Origin: an uncultured Oscillospiraceae bacterium
GTDB lineage: Bacteria > Bacillota > Clostridia > Oscillospirales > Acutalibacteraceae
Direction: 5' to 3'
Assembly: GCA_900539845.1 (NCBI GenBank)
Contig: UQDP01000006.1
Coordinates: forward strand, 1 to 64,000
DNA: 64,000 nucleotides
The notes below the pieces were generated by a model. That model was not told the DNA's origin and made no database searches. It saw only the letters and a program-made list of their open reading frames with translations. Shown here piece after piece: positions 9,861 to 18,383 of this stretch. The first letter of the stretch is position 1; the number at the start of each line of letters is the position of its first letter. Position numbers and translations under genes: made by a program.

Positions 9861-9922
9861 CGCTTAACTCTCCTAACATTTTTCATATAATATTATTTAT
9901 ATTTATTTATCATCGAATAGGC

Positions 9923-9951
9923 ATTATAGCATATTAATGTTCTATTTTCAA
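9923..9951 (-). promoter_or_regulatory. Sigma-A promoter of tig and the Clp/Lon genes
   Basis: Minus-strand TTGAAA (9946-9951), 17 nt, TATAAT (9923-9928); near consensus. It starts right after the metallophosphoesterase stop codon. I see no CtsR-type or CIRCE operator around it. Confidence 0.8.
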
Positions 9952-9957
9952 GAAAAA

Positions 9958-10644
9958 TCAGTATTTTAAAATTAAATAAGGTGTGAATTTTAGTCTGTCG
10001 CAGGAAATAAGCTTAAAATCAATGCCGTTTTCTTTCCCCTCAAAGGCGTATTTTGCTGCGTCTCCGTGAAGATGCCCGAAATAACATTTTTTTATACCGT
10101 ATTTTTCAAGTAAATCAATGATCTGTGTGCATTTGGAATTCTGTGTTACGGGAGGATAGTGCAGAAAAACGATCTTGTTGTCCTTTTCTGCGCTTTGCAG
10201 GCTGCGCTCTATTCTTCCCAGTTCCCTCAGAAGCACCCTTTCGTCCTTTTCATTCTCAATGTCAAAATACCAGCCTCGCGAGCCGCAGACAGAATAGCTG
10301 CCGCAGACAAACGAGTTATTATAGAGAAATCTGATGGTCTTATAATTATTTTCAGTTAAAAATTTGTTGAGCTTTGACATTGTGTTCCACCAGAAATCAT
10401 GATTGCCTTTCAAGATGATTTTATTTCCGTTGAGAGATTCTATGAAATCAAAATCCGCTTTCAGTTCATTGAAATCCATAGCCCAGCTTATATCTCCGGC
10501 TATCACAACATCATCGTTTTCACAAATCAATTTATTCCAGTTTTTTTGCAGTCTCTGTGTGTAATTCTGCCATCCCTCAAAAGAATCCATAGGCTTATTT
10601 GTTCCGAAGGACAAATGTGTGTCTGCAATAGCAAATAAAGACAT
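9958..10644 (-). CDS. Calcineurin-like metallophosphoesterase
   Basis: A 228-residue phosphoesterase with the dimetal motifs in order: ADTH at the N-terminus, GDISW, GNHDFWW, and C-terminal HYPP and GHLHGD. These coordinate two metals in the family. The ISWAMDFNELKADFDFIESL signature is shared by a group of uncharacterised Firmicute phosphohydrolases; the substrate is unknown. It is transcribed divergently from the DUF1540 gene across a 77-nt gap and ends just before the tig promoter. Confidence 0.85.
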   Translation of the reverse strand: MSLFAIADTHLSFGTNKPMDSFEGWQNYTQRLQKNWNKLICENDDVVIAGDISWAMDFNELKADFDFIESLNGNKIILKGNHDFWWNTMSKLNKFLTENNYKTIRFLYNNSFVCGSYSVCGSRGWYFDIENEKDERVLLRELGRIERSLQSAEKDNKIVFLHYPPVTQNSKCTQIIDLLEKYGIKKCYFGHLHGDAAKYAFEGKENGIDFKLISCDRLKFTPYLILKY

Positions 10645-10721
10645 ATTTATTACCTTTCAAAAAATTAAAATGAATAACTGCTCAAAAGCGGTTAAAAATA
10701 TAGTTGAAGGGAGTGAAAGCA

Positions 10722-10889
10722 ATGGACGAGATCAAAGGCATCTGCTGTGAGGTTAAAAACTGCGTTCATCATAACAAGGACAACAGTTGCACTGCAGGTC
10801 ATATAACAGTGGGAAGCAGCATGGCTACAACCACAACTGAAACGAAGTGTGAAACATTTCAGTGCTGCGACGGATGCAACACAAAATAA
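10722..10889 (+). CDS. Small Cys-rich DUF1540 protein
   Basis: A 55-residue protein matching DUF1540, a small family common in Clostridia. Six cysteines are spaced as CC-x4-C, C, C, then CC-x2-C near the end, suggesting a metal-binding or disulfide-rich minidomain. The function is unknown. The start at 10722 follows GGGAGTGA, 5 nt away; the upstream in-frame start at 10704 would add six residues before this site and is less likely. It is one of few plus-strand genes here and ends at a terminator shared with thrC. Confidence 0.8.
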   Translation: MDEIKGICCEVKNCVHHNKDNSCTAGHITVGSSMATTTTETKCETFQCCDGCNTK

Positions 10890-10900
10890 ATAATCAAATA

Positions 10901-10940
10901 AAAAACGGCTCTGAAAACAGGGCCGTTAATTTTTTAGATG
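10901..10940. terminator. Bidirectional terminator between the DUF1540 gene and thrC
   Basis: ACGGCTCTG and CAGGGCCGT pair around a short AAAA loop, with an A tract on the left and a T tract on the right, so it can serve both convergent genes. The thrC stop codon lies in the T tract. Confidence 0.85.
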
Positions 10941-12430
10941 CCAAGAAGTTTGAAAACCATTTCAGCCATATCTGTTTTTTCGCAGGTTTCGGCAAACCTT
11001 ATTTTCTTATCCTTGAGTGATGCAAGCGGAGCAGGAACGGGAACATTTGTTTTTTTATAAAGTTCACTGACCATTTCAAATTCATCTGCGTCGGGAAGAT
11101 TACCGTTTTCAATCGCGCTGAGAACGCTTTTTGAAAACTTGTATGGAGAAGCGGTGGAATCGATCACAGCCGGTATATCATCGCCCGTTATTTTTACATA
11201 TTCATCGTATACGTTAAGCGCAACAGCAGTATGCGTATCGCAGAGATATCCGTAATTCTCAAAATGCGATTTTATCGTTGCGTTAACTTCTTCTTCTGTT
11301 GCAAAACCGGCGCTGAAGCATGTTTGAATTTCTTCTAAAAGCTGATCCGAAACACTGTAAACCCCGTCTGATGTAAGCTTGTTCATAAGCGTATTGATAA
11401 CAGCATCATCATTTCCGCTCATATGATAAAGCAGCCTTTCAAGATTTGAGGATATAAGAATATCCATGCTGGGAGATGTTGTGGTATAAAACTCCCTGTT
11501 CTTATCATAAGTGCCTGTCTTTATAAAGTCTGTGAGAACGTTGTTTGAATTCGACGCGCAAATCAGTGTTTTGATCGGCAGACCCATTTTTTTTGCGTAA
11601 TATCCAGCAAGTATATTACCGAAGTTACCCGTAGGTACAACAATATTCATTTGATCGCCGGCACTGATAGAGCCTGCGTTTATCAGATCGCAATATGCAG
11701 AAAAATAATAAACAATCTGCGGAACAAGTCTGCCCCAGTTTATTGAATTGGCAGACGAGAACATCATGTTCTTTTGCGCAAGCTGTTCTTTGACATCGTT
11801 ATCGGTGAAAATGGATTTAACAGCACTCTGTGCATCGTCAAAATTGCCTTTGACGGCACATACGGCAACATTTTCTCCTTCCTGTGTTACCATCTGAAGC
11901 TTTTGCATAGGCGAAACACCGCTTTCGGGGTAAAAAACAAGGATCTTTGTTTTCTCAACATCCTTGAAGCCTTCAAGAGCGGCTTTGCCCGTGTCGCCGG
12001 ATGTGGCAACAAGAATAACAATCGTTTTGCCCTGAGCCGTTTTTTTGGCGGAAACGGTCATAAGATAAGGAAGAAGCTGCAGAGCCATGTCCTTGAAAGC
12101 GCAGGTCGGACCATGCCACAGTTCAAGGATATTTTTGTTGCCTTTGATATGAACTGTGGGCGCAACTGCTTCGGAAGAAAACTTACCGCTTGCATATGCA
12201 CCGTTGATGCAGTAATCAAGTTCTTCCTCAGAAAAATCATCCAGAAATTCCCTGAGTACGGTTTTTGCCCTGCCGGTATACGGCATAGATGCCATTTCTT
12301 TTATCTTATCTATTGAAAAGTGCGGAAACTCGCAGGGTACAAACAGACCGCCTTCCTCGCTTATTCCCTGTGAAATAGCCTGAGCCGCGCTGACTTTGAC
12401 CGAATTGTTGCGTGTGGACGTGTAAAGCAT
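10934..12430 (-). CDS. thrC: Threonine synthase
   Basis: A 498-residue PLP enzyme converting O-phosphohomoserine to threonine. The PLP lysine is in the CAFKDMALQLLP segment, with SGDTGKAALEG binding the cofactor phosphate and NFGNILAGY further on. The N-terminus (LYTSTRNNSVKVSAAQAISQGISEEGGLFVP, here shown as its start and end motifs TSTRNN and GGLFVP) is characteristic of the longer bacterial/yeast type. It is the last gene after rbgA-rnhB-UPF0102 with a 32-nt gap. Neither hom nor thrB is near, so the pathway is scattered. Confidence 0.95.
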   Translation of the reverse strand: MLYTSTRNNSVKVSAAQAISQGISEEGGLFVPCEFPHFSIDKIKEMASMPYTGRAKTVLREFLDDFSEEELDYCINGAYASGKFSSEAVAPTVHIKGNKNILELWHGPTCAFKDMALQLLPYLMTVSAKKTAQGKTIVILVATSGDTGKAALEGFKDVEKTKILVFYPESGVSPMQKLQMVTQEGENVAVCAVKGNFDDAQSAVKSIFTDNDVKEQLAQKNMMFSSANSINWGRLVPQIVYYFSAYCDLINAGSISAGDQMNIVVPTGNFGNILAGYYAKKMGLPIKTLICASNSNNVLTDFIKTGTYDKNREFYTTTSPSMDILISSNLERLLYHMSGNDDAVINTLMNKLTSDGVYSVSDQLLEEIQTCFSAGFATEEEVNATIKSHFENYGYLCDTHTAVALNVYDEYVKITGDDIPAVIDSTASPYKFSKSVLSAIENGNLPDADEFEMVSELYKKTNVPVPAPLASLKDKKIRFAETCEKTDMAEMVFKLLGI

Positions 12431-12462
12431 ATTAGTCCTCCTAAAAAAATCTTTAAAATATT

Positions 12463-12816
12463 CTAATATAATTGAAACGCATTTTCAAGGTGTTTAATAG
12501 ATTTAATTACATTATTTTCACAAAATACTTCAACCACGTCAAACCTCGGCTGAAGTTTTGTTTTGTGAGACGCAAGGTAAAGCTCTGCGCAAGCGGCGAT
12601 CTTCTTCTGTTTTGCTTTGTCCACAAATTCCATAGGAGACGCAATACTTTTTTCATTTCGCATCTTAACCTCAACAAAGCATATGTATTTTTTGTTTTTC
12701 ATAATTAGATCGATCTCACCGAAGCGGCAGGAATAGTTGAAGTCTACAAGCGAATACTTTTTCTTTTGCAGATATTCGCATGCTTTCATTTCAGCGAGTT
12801 TTCCGTTTGCATTCAT
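12463..12816 (-). CDS. UPF0102/YraN family endonuclease-like protein
   Basis: A 117-residue protein of the UPF0102 family with a restriction-endonuclease-like fold. The family signature is visible: GEIDLIMKNKKYICFVEVKMR, holding the Asp and Glu-x-Lys pattern of PD-(D/E)XK nucleases, plus the N-terminal GKLAEMKACEYL helix. Its cellular role is unsettled. It overlaps the end of rnhB by 4 nt, the common arrangement in Firmicutes, which suggests nucleic-acid processing in the same operon. Confidence 0.85.
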   Translation of the reverse strand: MNANGKLAEMKACEYLQKKKYSLVDFNYSCRFGEIDLIMKNKKYICFVEVKMRNEKSIASPMEFVDKAKQKKIAACAELYLASHKTKLQPRFDVVEVFCENNVIKSIKHLENAFQLY

Positions 12817-13421
12817 TTTCCGAGCACCTTTTTTAAGAATGACTTTCTGTGAATCTCACATATCCCGTATTTTTCTATCATTTCGTAGTGAAGCTTTGTG
12901 CCGTATCCTTTATGCTTTTCAAACTGATATTCAGGATATTTGGCAGCCATTTCTTTCATATATCGGTCTCTTGAGACCTTTGCGATGATTGACGCTGCGG
13001 CAATGGATTCGGATTTCGCGTCGCCCTTGATCACTGTTTTGACTGCGCAGTCAAGCGGCGGAATCTGATTGCCGTCAACAAGCGCTATATCAGGTTTTAT
13101 GCTCAAGCCGTCAACGGCTCTTTTCATCGCAAGGAACGTAGCTTGAAGAATATTTATTTCGTCTATTTCTCTTTCGCTTGCCGTTCCGACTGAAAACGCA
13201 GAACATTCGGAAACGATCTTGTCAAAAAGCTCTTCTCTTTTCTTTTCCGAAAGTTTTTTTGAATCGTTTACGCCTTCAATCGTCTGCCCTTTTTTGAGAA
13301 CAACTGCGGCAGCGTATACAGGACCGGCAAGCGGACCCCTGCCTGCTTCGTCAACACCGCAAACGATATCATATCCGCTTGCAAGCGCCTCATTTTCATA
13401 TAACAGCCAATCCATAATCAC
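12813..13421 (-). CDS. rnhB: Ribonuclease HII
   Basis: A 202-residue RNase HII that removes ribonucleotides from DNA and RNA from hybrids. The catalytic motif GVDEAGRGPLAGPV is at the N-terminus, with DGN and the SIIAKVSRDR segment after it; these acidic residues bind two metals in the family. It overlaps both neighbours by 4 nt, indicating translational coupling with rbgA and UPF0102. A separate RNase HI gene occurs at about 33.8 kb, so both RNase H types are present. Confidence 0.96.
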   Translation of the reverse strand: MIMDWLLYENEALASGYDIVCGVDEAGRGPLAGPVYAAAVVLKKGQTIEGVNDSKKLSEKKREELFDKIVSECSAFSVGTASEREIDEINILQATFLAMKRAVDGLSIKPDIALVDGNQIPPLDCAVKTVIKGDAKSESIAAASIIAKVSRDRYMKEMAAKYPEYQFEKHKGYGTKLHYEMIEKYGICEIHRKSFLKKVLGK

Positions 13422-14281
13422 GGCAGCTCAAGGCTTATTTTGCCAAGCTTTCCTCCTCTGAATTCATCACATATAACCGCTGCGGCGCGAAGCGTGTCTA
13501 TTTCACCGCCTTTGATTAAAAAGCCCCGTTTTTTACCGATCATCTCAAGAACTTCCCAGCTTTGAAGATCGGAAAAATCATTGATTTTATATCTTGCTTC
13601 GATTAGTTCGGGATGGGTTTTTGTCAGCACCTCCAAAAGACGACAGGCGATTAATTCCGTATCGGTCACTTCGTCTTTCACGGAACCGATAAAGGCAAGT
13701 TTATCGCCCACTTCCCTGTCCTCGAATTTTGGCCAGAGAACTCCGGGGGTGTCGAGCAGTTCTATGCCTTTTCCCGCAGAAAACCACTGATTGCTTTTGG
13801 TAACTCCTGCGCGGTCCGCAACAACTGCTTTGTTCTTACCGGCCATTCTGTTTATAAAAGAGGATTTGCCGGTGTTTGGTATGCCGACAACCATAAAGCG
13901 CAGGGCTTTTCCGCTCATTCCCTTTTCTCTGTTGCTTTTGATAACATCGGACAGCGCTTTTGAGCAGGCAGCAGAGAATCTGTTCAGCCCTTTGCCGGTT
14001 TTGCAGTCAACCGCAATTGCCGTAATCCCTTTTTTGGAATAATGGCTTATCCACATATCGGTTACAGACGGATCTGCCATATCGCATTTGTTCAAAAGAA
14101 CGATGCGCGGCTTTTTCTGAATGATCTTTCCAAGCTCGGGATTTGAGCTTGAGCGCGGAATTCTGGCGTCTACGATCTCCACAACCCCGTCTACAAGTTT
14201 CAGGCTTTCTTTAATAAGCCGCCTTGTTTTAGCCATGTGACCCGGAAACCACTGGACATTTTGTTTCTGAAAATCAGGCAC
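13418..14281 (-). CDS. rbgA: Ribosome biogenesis GTPase YlqF/RbgA
   Basis: A 287-residue circularly permuted GTPase that acts late in 50S assembly. Motif order is G4 (LNKCD), G5-like, then G1 (GIPNTGKSSFIN) and G3 (DTPG), the permutation typical of the family. The N-terminal VQWFPGHMAKTRR is diagnostic. A C-terminal helical domain follows. It lies downstream of rplS (L19), its usual neighbour, but a terminator intervenes. Its ribosome binding site is AGAGGTGAGA, just before the start. Confidence 0.95.
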   Translation of the reverse strand: MPDFQKQNVQWFPGHMAKTRRLIKESLKLVDGVVEIVDARIPRSSSNPELGKIIQKKPRIVLLNKCDMADPSVTDMWISHYSKKGITAIAVDCKTGKGLNRFSAACSKALSDVIKSNREKGMSGKALRFMVVGIPNTGKSSFINRMAGKNKAVVADRAGVTKSNQWFSAGKGIELLDTPGVLWPKFEDREVGDKLAFIGSVKDEVTDTELIACRLLEVLTKTHPELIEARYKINDFSDLQSWEVLEMIGKKRGFLIKGGEIDTLRAAAVICDEFRGGKLGKISLELP

Positions 14282-14324
14282 ACTCTCACCTCTTTACGAA
14301 TTACAAAACGCAAACATTAAAGAT

Positions 14325-14355
14325 TAAAAACAAAACCGCCTGCTTGAGGCGGTTT
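14325..14355 (-). terminator. Terminator after rplS
   Basis: AAACCGCCT (14333-14341) pairs perfectly with AGGCGGTTT (14347-14355); on the minus strand it is followed by a T-rich run. It separates rplS from rbgA, although partial readthrough is possible. Confidence 0.85.
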
Positions 14356-14361
14356 AAGACG

Positions 14362-14703
14362 TCAGATATCTTCCTTAACTTTTGCAGCCTTACCAACTCT
14401 GTCACGAAGATAATAGAGTTTTGCTCTGCGGACTTTACCTTTACGTACAACAGCTACGGAATCCACATTTGCAGAATGAAGCGGGAATACACGCTCAACA
14501 CCTACGCCGTAGGATACGCGGCGAACAGTGAAGGTCTTTGAAATGCCCGAGCCTTTGATGGCGATAACTGTGCCCTCAAACATCTGAATTCTTTCTGTTT
14601 TACCCTCGCGGATACGAACACCCACTCTTACAGTGTCACCGATTGAAAATGAGGGAAGCTCTTTTTTCATGCTGCCTTCGGCAATAATTTTAAGTGCGTC
14701 CAT
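14362..14703 (-). CDS. rplS: 50S ribosomal protein L19
   Basis: A 113-residue L19 with the family signature [16 protein letters not shown] and [19 protein letters not shown]19 sits at the 30S-50S interface. It appears monocistronic: it has its own promoter, a structured leader and its own terminator, and the trmD/rimM genes that often precede rplS are absent here. A GGAGGA site lies 7 nt before the ATG. Confidence 0.97.
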   Translation of the reverse strand: MDALKIIAEGSMKKELPSFSIGDTVRVGVRIREGKTERIQMFEGTVIAIKGSGISKTFTVRRVSYGVGVERVFPLHSANVDSVAVVRKGKVRRAKLYYLRDRVGKAAKVKEDI

Positions 14704-14824
14704 TAAAATTTCCTCCTTTTTATTTTCGGATGTTCATAACGGAAAACGAAAGAGGACCATCCGCTTAAATGCTTAAAATACCGAGCATTTAACGCGTTGC
14801 GGGACAGCAACGGAACAAATGCTT
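14704..14824 (-). promoter_or_regulatory. Structured 5' leader of rplS (candidate L19 autoregulatory leader)
   Basis: About 120 nt from the predicted transcript start to the ATG. Near the gene, CGGATG (14758-14763) pairs with CATCCG (14727-14732). Upstream, AAATGCT at 14784-14790 (minus sense) can pair either with AGCATTT at 14767-14773 or with AGCATTT at 14817-14823; the second choice encloses a CGTTGC/GCAACG hairpin. L19 leaders are known in Firmicutes; assignment to that family is by position and structure, not by alignment. Confidence 0.6.
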
Positions 14825-14828
14825 AAAT

Positions 14829-14857
14829 AATATATCATAAACTGATGGAAAATGCAA
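14829..14857 (-). promoter_or_regulatory. Sigma-A promoter of rplS
   Basis: Minus-strand TTGCAT (14852-14857), 17 nt, TATATT (14829-14834), preceded by an A tract. Predicted start near 14822 puts the first leader repeat at the very 5' end of the RNA. The 14 nt covering the A tract and -35 recur exactly at the secG promoter. Confidence 0.75.
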
Positions 14858-14864
14858 GTGTTTT

Positions 14865-15530
14865 TTACCTGAATTTGTTATAATTTGCGTCAAGCAGGGC
14901 CAATCTGGATATATTTTTCCATTCAAATTCAAGATCTGCGCTGTCAAGAAGCGCCTGAGAAAACAGTTCGGGGCTCAAATTTCTGCTCTGCCCTGCGGCA
15001 AGACGGACATTAAGCACAATATTTGTGTCTCTTACAGAAATGTTGTATTTATCTATAAGAGGTTTTATATCGATATCTTTGATTACCTTTCGTTTTCCCT
15101 GCTTTCCCTTTTTCTTTGCAGTGATAACATCGCTTTCAAGAACCGTCTTCAATTTAATAAGAGCAGTGTCATTATCAGCAAATTCATATTTCATAACATA
15201 ATCGGAATAAGCGATTTCGTTGCAGTTTCTGAAATCCTCGTAAACATCGAGAATCTGAATTCCATCAGGCAGCGTTCCATTGAGCCTTACTTTGATTTCC
15301 TCGTCGGAAATATCGCCCGTAATACGTATATCAAGGCTCTCGCACATACTCTCAACTCCCAGCGGCAGCGGAAGTGAGAAACACATATACGGATGCGGAT
15401 TGAATCCCTCGGTATACCAAAGCGGGATATGCGCTCTGGTTATCGCGCGTGAAAAGCATCTGTTGATATCAAGATGGCTTATGTATTTGCATCTGCCCGT
15501 TTTGGAAAAAAGCAGTCTAACCTCTCGCAT
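14865..15530 (-). CDS. DUF2344 protein, partner of B12-binding radical SAM enzyme
   Basis: A 221-residue protein of the DUF2344/TIGR03936 family. The N-terminal LLFSKTGRCKYISHLDI and the FNPHPYMCFSLPLPLG segment are the family hallmarks. Its function is unknown; in most Clostridia it directly follows the TIGR03960 radical SAM gene, and the two are sometimes fused, implying a common RNA-related task. Start chosen at ATG 15530, because GGAGGG inside the end of the preceding gene lies 8 nt upstream; a GTG at 15533 is adjacent. The downstream rne/rng gene often seen in this cluster is absent. Confidence 0.88.
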   Translation of the reverse strand: MREVRLLFSKTGRCKYISHLDINRCFSRAITRAHIPLWYTEGFNPHPYMCFSLPLPLGVESMCESLDIRITGDISDEEIKVRLNGTLPDGIQILDVYEDFRNCNEIAYSDYVMKYEFADNDTALIKLKTVLESDVITAKKKGKQGKRKVIKDIDIKPLIDKYNISVRDTNIVLNVRLAAGQSRNLSPELFSQALLDSADLEFEWKNISRLALLDANYNKFR

Positions 15531-17358
15531 CACAGTGCCCTCCGTTCAGCATATTCGCACCGCAGCCTGCGCATTTCATACGGCAGTGCGGAGTGGTTTT
15601 GTTTTCGTGTGCCTTTTTGTTTTCCTTTTCAAGGAATTTTTTGGATACGCCGAAATCAAGATGATCCCAAGGCAGAAGTTCACTGAACCCTCTTTTTCTT
15701 TGGGTATAAAAATACGGGTCTATGCCGTTCATTTCAAAAGCTTTCATCCAAGCGTCAAAACGAAATCGGTCGTCCCAAGAATCGAATTTGCAGCCGAGTC
15801 TGTAAGCGTCCAAAAGAACACGGCACAATCTTCTGTCGCCCCTGGCGAGCACACCCTCCAAAAGCGATGTCGGAGTTTCATGATACGATACTTTTACTTT
15901 TCGGCTTGGAATAGATTCAAGAAGATGCTTTTGCTTTGCTTTCAAACTTTCCATCGAATCCTCCGCTTCCCATTGAAAAGGAGTGAACGGCTTCGGTATG
16001 AATGAAGCACAGCTTACGGAGACCTGAACGCCGGTTCCCTTTTGTCTGGCAGGATTTTTATAAAAGGTGTGCACCACTTGCATGGCAAGGTCGGCTATGC
16101 CTTCTATATCTTCCATCGTTTCGGTCGGCAGTCCCATCATAAAATAAAGTTTTACCGAGGTCCAGCCGTTATCGAACGCTTTTTTGCAGGTAGAAAGCAC
16201 TTCTTCTTCCGTGACATTTTTGTTGATAACGTCTCTCAACCGCTGCGTGCCAGCCTCAGGCGCGAAAGTCAGACCGCTTTTTCTGACTCTGTTTAATTTC
16301 TCAACAAGCTCGTCCGAAAAGTTGTCAACGCGCAGAGACGGCAAAGACAGATTGATTTTATCCTTTTCGGTCCAGTCTATCAGCGAACTGAGCATTTCGT
16401 TTACACAGCTGTGATCCGATGTGGAGAGTGAACAGAGCGACAGCTCGTCATACCCTGTTGAATCTATGAGTGCTTTTGCCTGTCTGTTAATGGTTTCAAC
16501 GCTTTTTTCGCGTATCGGTCTGTAAGTGAATCCCGCCTGGCAGAAGCGGCATCCCCTGATACATCCGCGGAATATCTCTTCCACAGCTCTGTCATGAACA
16601 ATACTGATGAAAGGAACAACGAATTTATCGGGGTAAAAGCACTTGTCCATATCGGAAACAACAGCTTTCTTTACTTTTTCAGGCGCGCCGTAAAGCGGTT
16701 TCAATTCTTTTAAAGTGCCGTCTTCATTATAACTGTCCTCATAAAAAGACGGCACATAAACGCCCTGAATCTCTTTCGCTTTCTTCAGAAAATCCGTTTT
16801 GCTTTCTCCGTTTTTCTTGCATGCGTTGAGCAGGTCGAGCACCTGAAGCGTGGATTCCTCCCCGTCTCCGAGAAAAACAAGGTCCACGAAATCAGCAATC
16901 GGTTCGGGATTGCAGGCGCAGGGGCCGCCGCAGCAGATAATGGGAGTCAGAGCCTGTCTGTCTGCCGATTTCAGAGGTATTCCGGCAAGGTCAAGCATAT
17001 TCAGCACATTGGTGTATGAAAGCTCATACATAAGCGTAAAACCGACAATATCAAAGCTCTTGATCGGATCTTCGCTTTCAAGCGCGAATAATTCAATATT
17101 GTTTTTTCGCATCTGCTCTTCCATATCGGAATCGGGTGCAAATACACGTTCACACCAATACTCTTCCCTGCTGTTTACAAGGGAATACAGTATCTTCATT
17201 CCGAGATGGCTCATTCCGATCTCATAAAGATCCGGAAAGCAGAATGCGTAACGCAGGCTTACCCTTTCAGGGTCTTTGATTACGCTGTTAAGCTCTCCGC
17301 CCGAATATCTTGCGGGCTTTTGTACATATTGAAGTATTTTTTCTATTTCTTTTCTCAT
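15517..17358 (-). CDS. TIGR03960 family B12-binding radical SAM protein
   Basis: A 613-residue protein with an N-terminal cobalamin-binding-like domain (SLRYAFCFPDLYEIGMSHLG) and a radical SAM domain with the cluster motif RGCIRGCRFCQAG (CxxxCxxC). The later FAPEAGTQRLRDVINKNV and a Cys-rich C-terminus (HCRMKCAGCGAN) are typical. The reaction is not established. It is translationally coupled to the M50 protease gene upstream (overlapping ATGA) and to the DUF2344 gene downstream. In many Clostridia this pair lies next to ribosome or RNA-processing genes, which makes RNA modification plausible but unproven. Confidence 0.9.
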   Translation of the reverse strand: MRKEIEKILQYVQKPARYSGGELNSVIKDPERVSLRYAFCFPDLYEIGMSHLGMKILYSLVNSREEYWCERVFAPDSDMEEQMRKNNIELFALESEDPIKSFDIVGFTLMYELSYTNVLNMLDLAGIPLKSADRQALTPIICCGGPCACNPEPIADFVDLVFLGDGEESTLQVLDLLNACKKNGESKTDFLKKAKEIQGVYVPSFYEDSYNEDGTLKELKPLYGAPEKVKKAVVSDMDKCFYPDKFVVPFISIVHDRAVEEIFRGCIRGCRFCQAGFTYRPIREKSVETINRQAKALIDSTGYDELSLCSLSTSDHSCVNEMLSSLIDWTEKDKINLSLPSLRVDNFSDELVEKLNRVRKSGLTFAPEAGTQRLRDVINKNVTEEEVLSTCKKAFDNGWTSVKLYFMMGLPTETMEDIEGIADLAMQVVHTFYKNPARQKGTGVQVSVSCASFIPKPFTPFQWEAEDSMESLKAKQKHLLESIPSRKVKVSYHETPTSLLEGVLARGDRRLCRVLLDAYRLGCKFDSWDDRFRFDAWMKAFEMNGIDPYFYTQRKRGFSELLPWDHLDFGVSKKFLEKENKKAHENKTTPHCRMKCAGCGANMLNGGHCDARG

Positions 17359-17873
17359 AGTGACCTCATATTGAATATAAACAGATACACGCAGATCATG
17401 AGCAGCGTGAATATACCGTGATTGATTAAAAGATATAAGGCGAATACAGTGATGATCGCCAATATCCCGAAACTGACATATACATACGCTCTCGGGGCGA
17501 GGAGTTTTAGTAATCTTCCACCGTCAAGCGGAAATACGGGAATAAGGTTCAGCAAGGCAAGAAATAAGTTCATCTCGTCCGCTGCAGCAAAAAAAAGCAA
17601 AAGATTTACGGCAGGACCTGAAAAAATGACGAAAGCCTCCGAAGCTTTGGAAAGCGGTGAATCATATTTCAACCCGATGCCTAAGGCAGAAAACACGAGT
17701 GTTCCCGGTTTTCCTCCGGCGATAAGCAAAGCGGCCAGATGCCCTGTTTCATGAAGAACACAGTATGATACAAAGCGGAAAACACTGTCATAGCCGAAAA
17801 CGATTGCAACACATAAAATGAAAACAAATGTGTAATCTATCTTAACTGCAAGATCTTTTATTCTAAATTCCAA
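17355..17873 (-). CDS. M50 site-2-type intramembrane metalloprotease (SpoIVFB-like)
   Basis: A 172-residue integral membrane protein with about five to six hydrophobic segments. The zinc motif HETGH is at residues 41-45 and the third ligand motif NLIPVFPLDGGR follows in the second half. This is the small SpoIVFB-like class without PDZ or CBS domains. SpoIVFB processes pro-sigma-K in sporulation, but the neighbours do not include spoIVFA, so the substrate is uncertain. The start is probably TTG with GGTGAT upstream. A short CCGTAA/TTACGG hairpin lies between it and ruvX. Confidence 0.85.
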   Translation of the reverse strand: MEFRIKDLAVKIDYTFVFILCVAIVFGYDSVFRFVSYCVLHETGHLAALLIAGGKPGTLVFSALGIGLKYDSPLSKASEAFVIFSGPAVNLLLFFAAADEMNLFLALLNLIPVFPLDGGRLLKLLAPRAYVYVSFGILAIITVFALYLLINHGIFTLLMICVYLFIFNMRSL

Positions 17874-17906
17874 AACATCACCGTAAAATCTTACGGCATG
17901 TATTTA

Positions 17907-18317
17907 TCATTTATGCTTGTCAAGGTAGGATTGCAGGATGATAACTGCGGAAACAGCGTCTACCTTTTCTTTCCTCTTTTTACCTTTAACATGGTTTGCG
18001 CTTAAAAAATCATGCGCAATAACCGTTGTCAAACGTTCGTCCTGAAAATCAACCGGCAAGCCTGACAGTTCATTGAGCATCGAACCTAAATTACGGCATT
18101 CATCACAGCGGTAACCGCGGCTGCCGTCCATATTTACAGGAAGACCTACAACGATCTTTTCCGCCTGTTTTTCCGCTGCTATAGCACAGAGCTTCTGCGC
18201 AAGCTTAGGCGCGTATTTTTCAGTTATAACGGTATACGGGGAAGCCAGTGTTTCGCTTTTATCGCAGAAAGCAACACCTGTTCTGACATCACCGTAGTCT
18301 ACTGACATAATGACCAT
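17907..18317 (-). CDS. ruvX: RuvX/YqgF family pre-16S rRNA nuclease
   Basis: A 136-residue RNase H-fold protein of the YqgF family. The N-terminal SVDYGDVRTGVA, the VVGLPVNMDGSRG segment and DERLTT near the end carry the family's acidic residues. In E. coli the protein matures the 16S rRNA 5' end; an older name is putative Holliday junction resolvase. GAGGT lies 5 nt before the first ATG. It lies between the PBP and M50 genes, after a hairpin. Confidence 0.93.
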   Translation of the reverse strand: MVIMSVDYGDVRTGVAFCDKSETLASPYTVITEKYAPKLAQKLCAIAAEKQAEKIVVGLPVNMDGSRGYRCDECRNLGSMLNELSGLPVDFQDERLTTVIAHDFLSANHVKGKKRKEKVDAVSAVIILQSYLDKHK

Positions 18318-18339
18318 ATTTAACCTCGTTCATAAAACG

Positions 18340-18369
18340 ATAACGGCATCACGGAAAGGACGCCGTTAT
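18340..18369 (-). terminator. Probable terminator between the PBP gene and ruvX
   Basis: ATAACGGC (18340-18347) and GCCGTTAT (18362-18369) form an 8-bp stem with a 14-nt loop. On the minus strand it is followed by CGTTTTATG, a weak T tract, so termination may be partial. Confidence 0.55.
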
Positions 18370-18383
18370 TGTTAAAAACGTAT

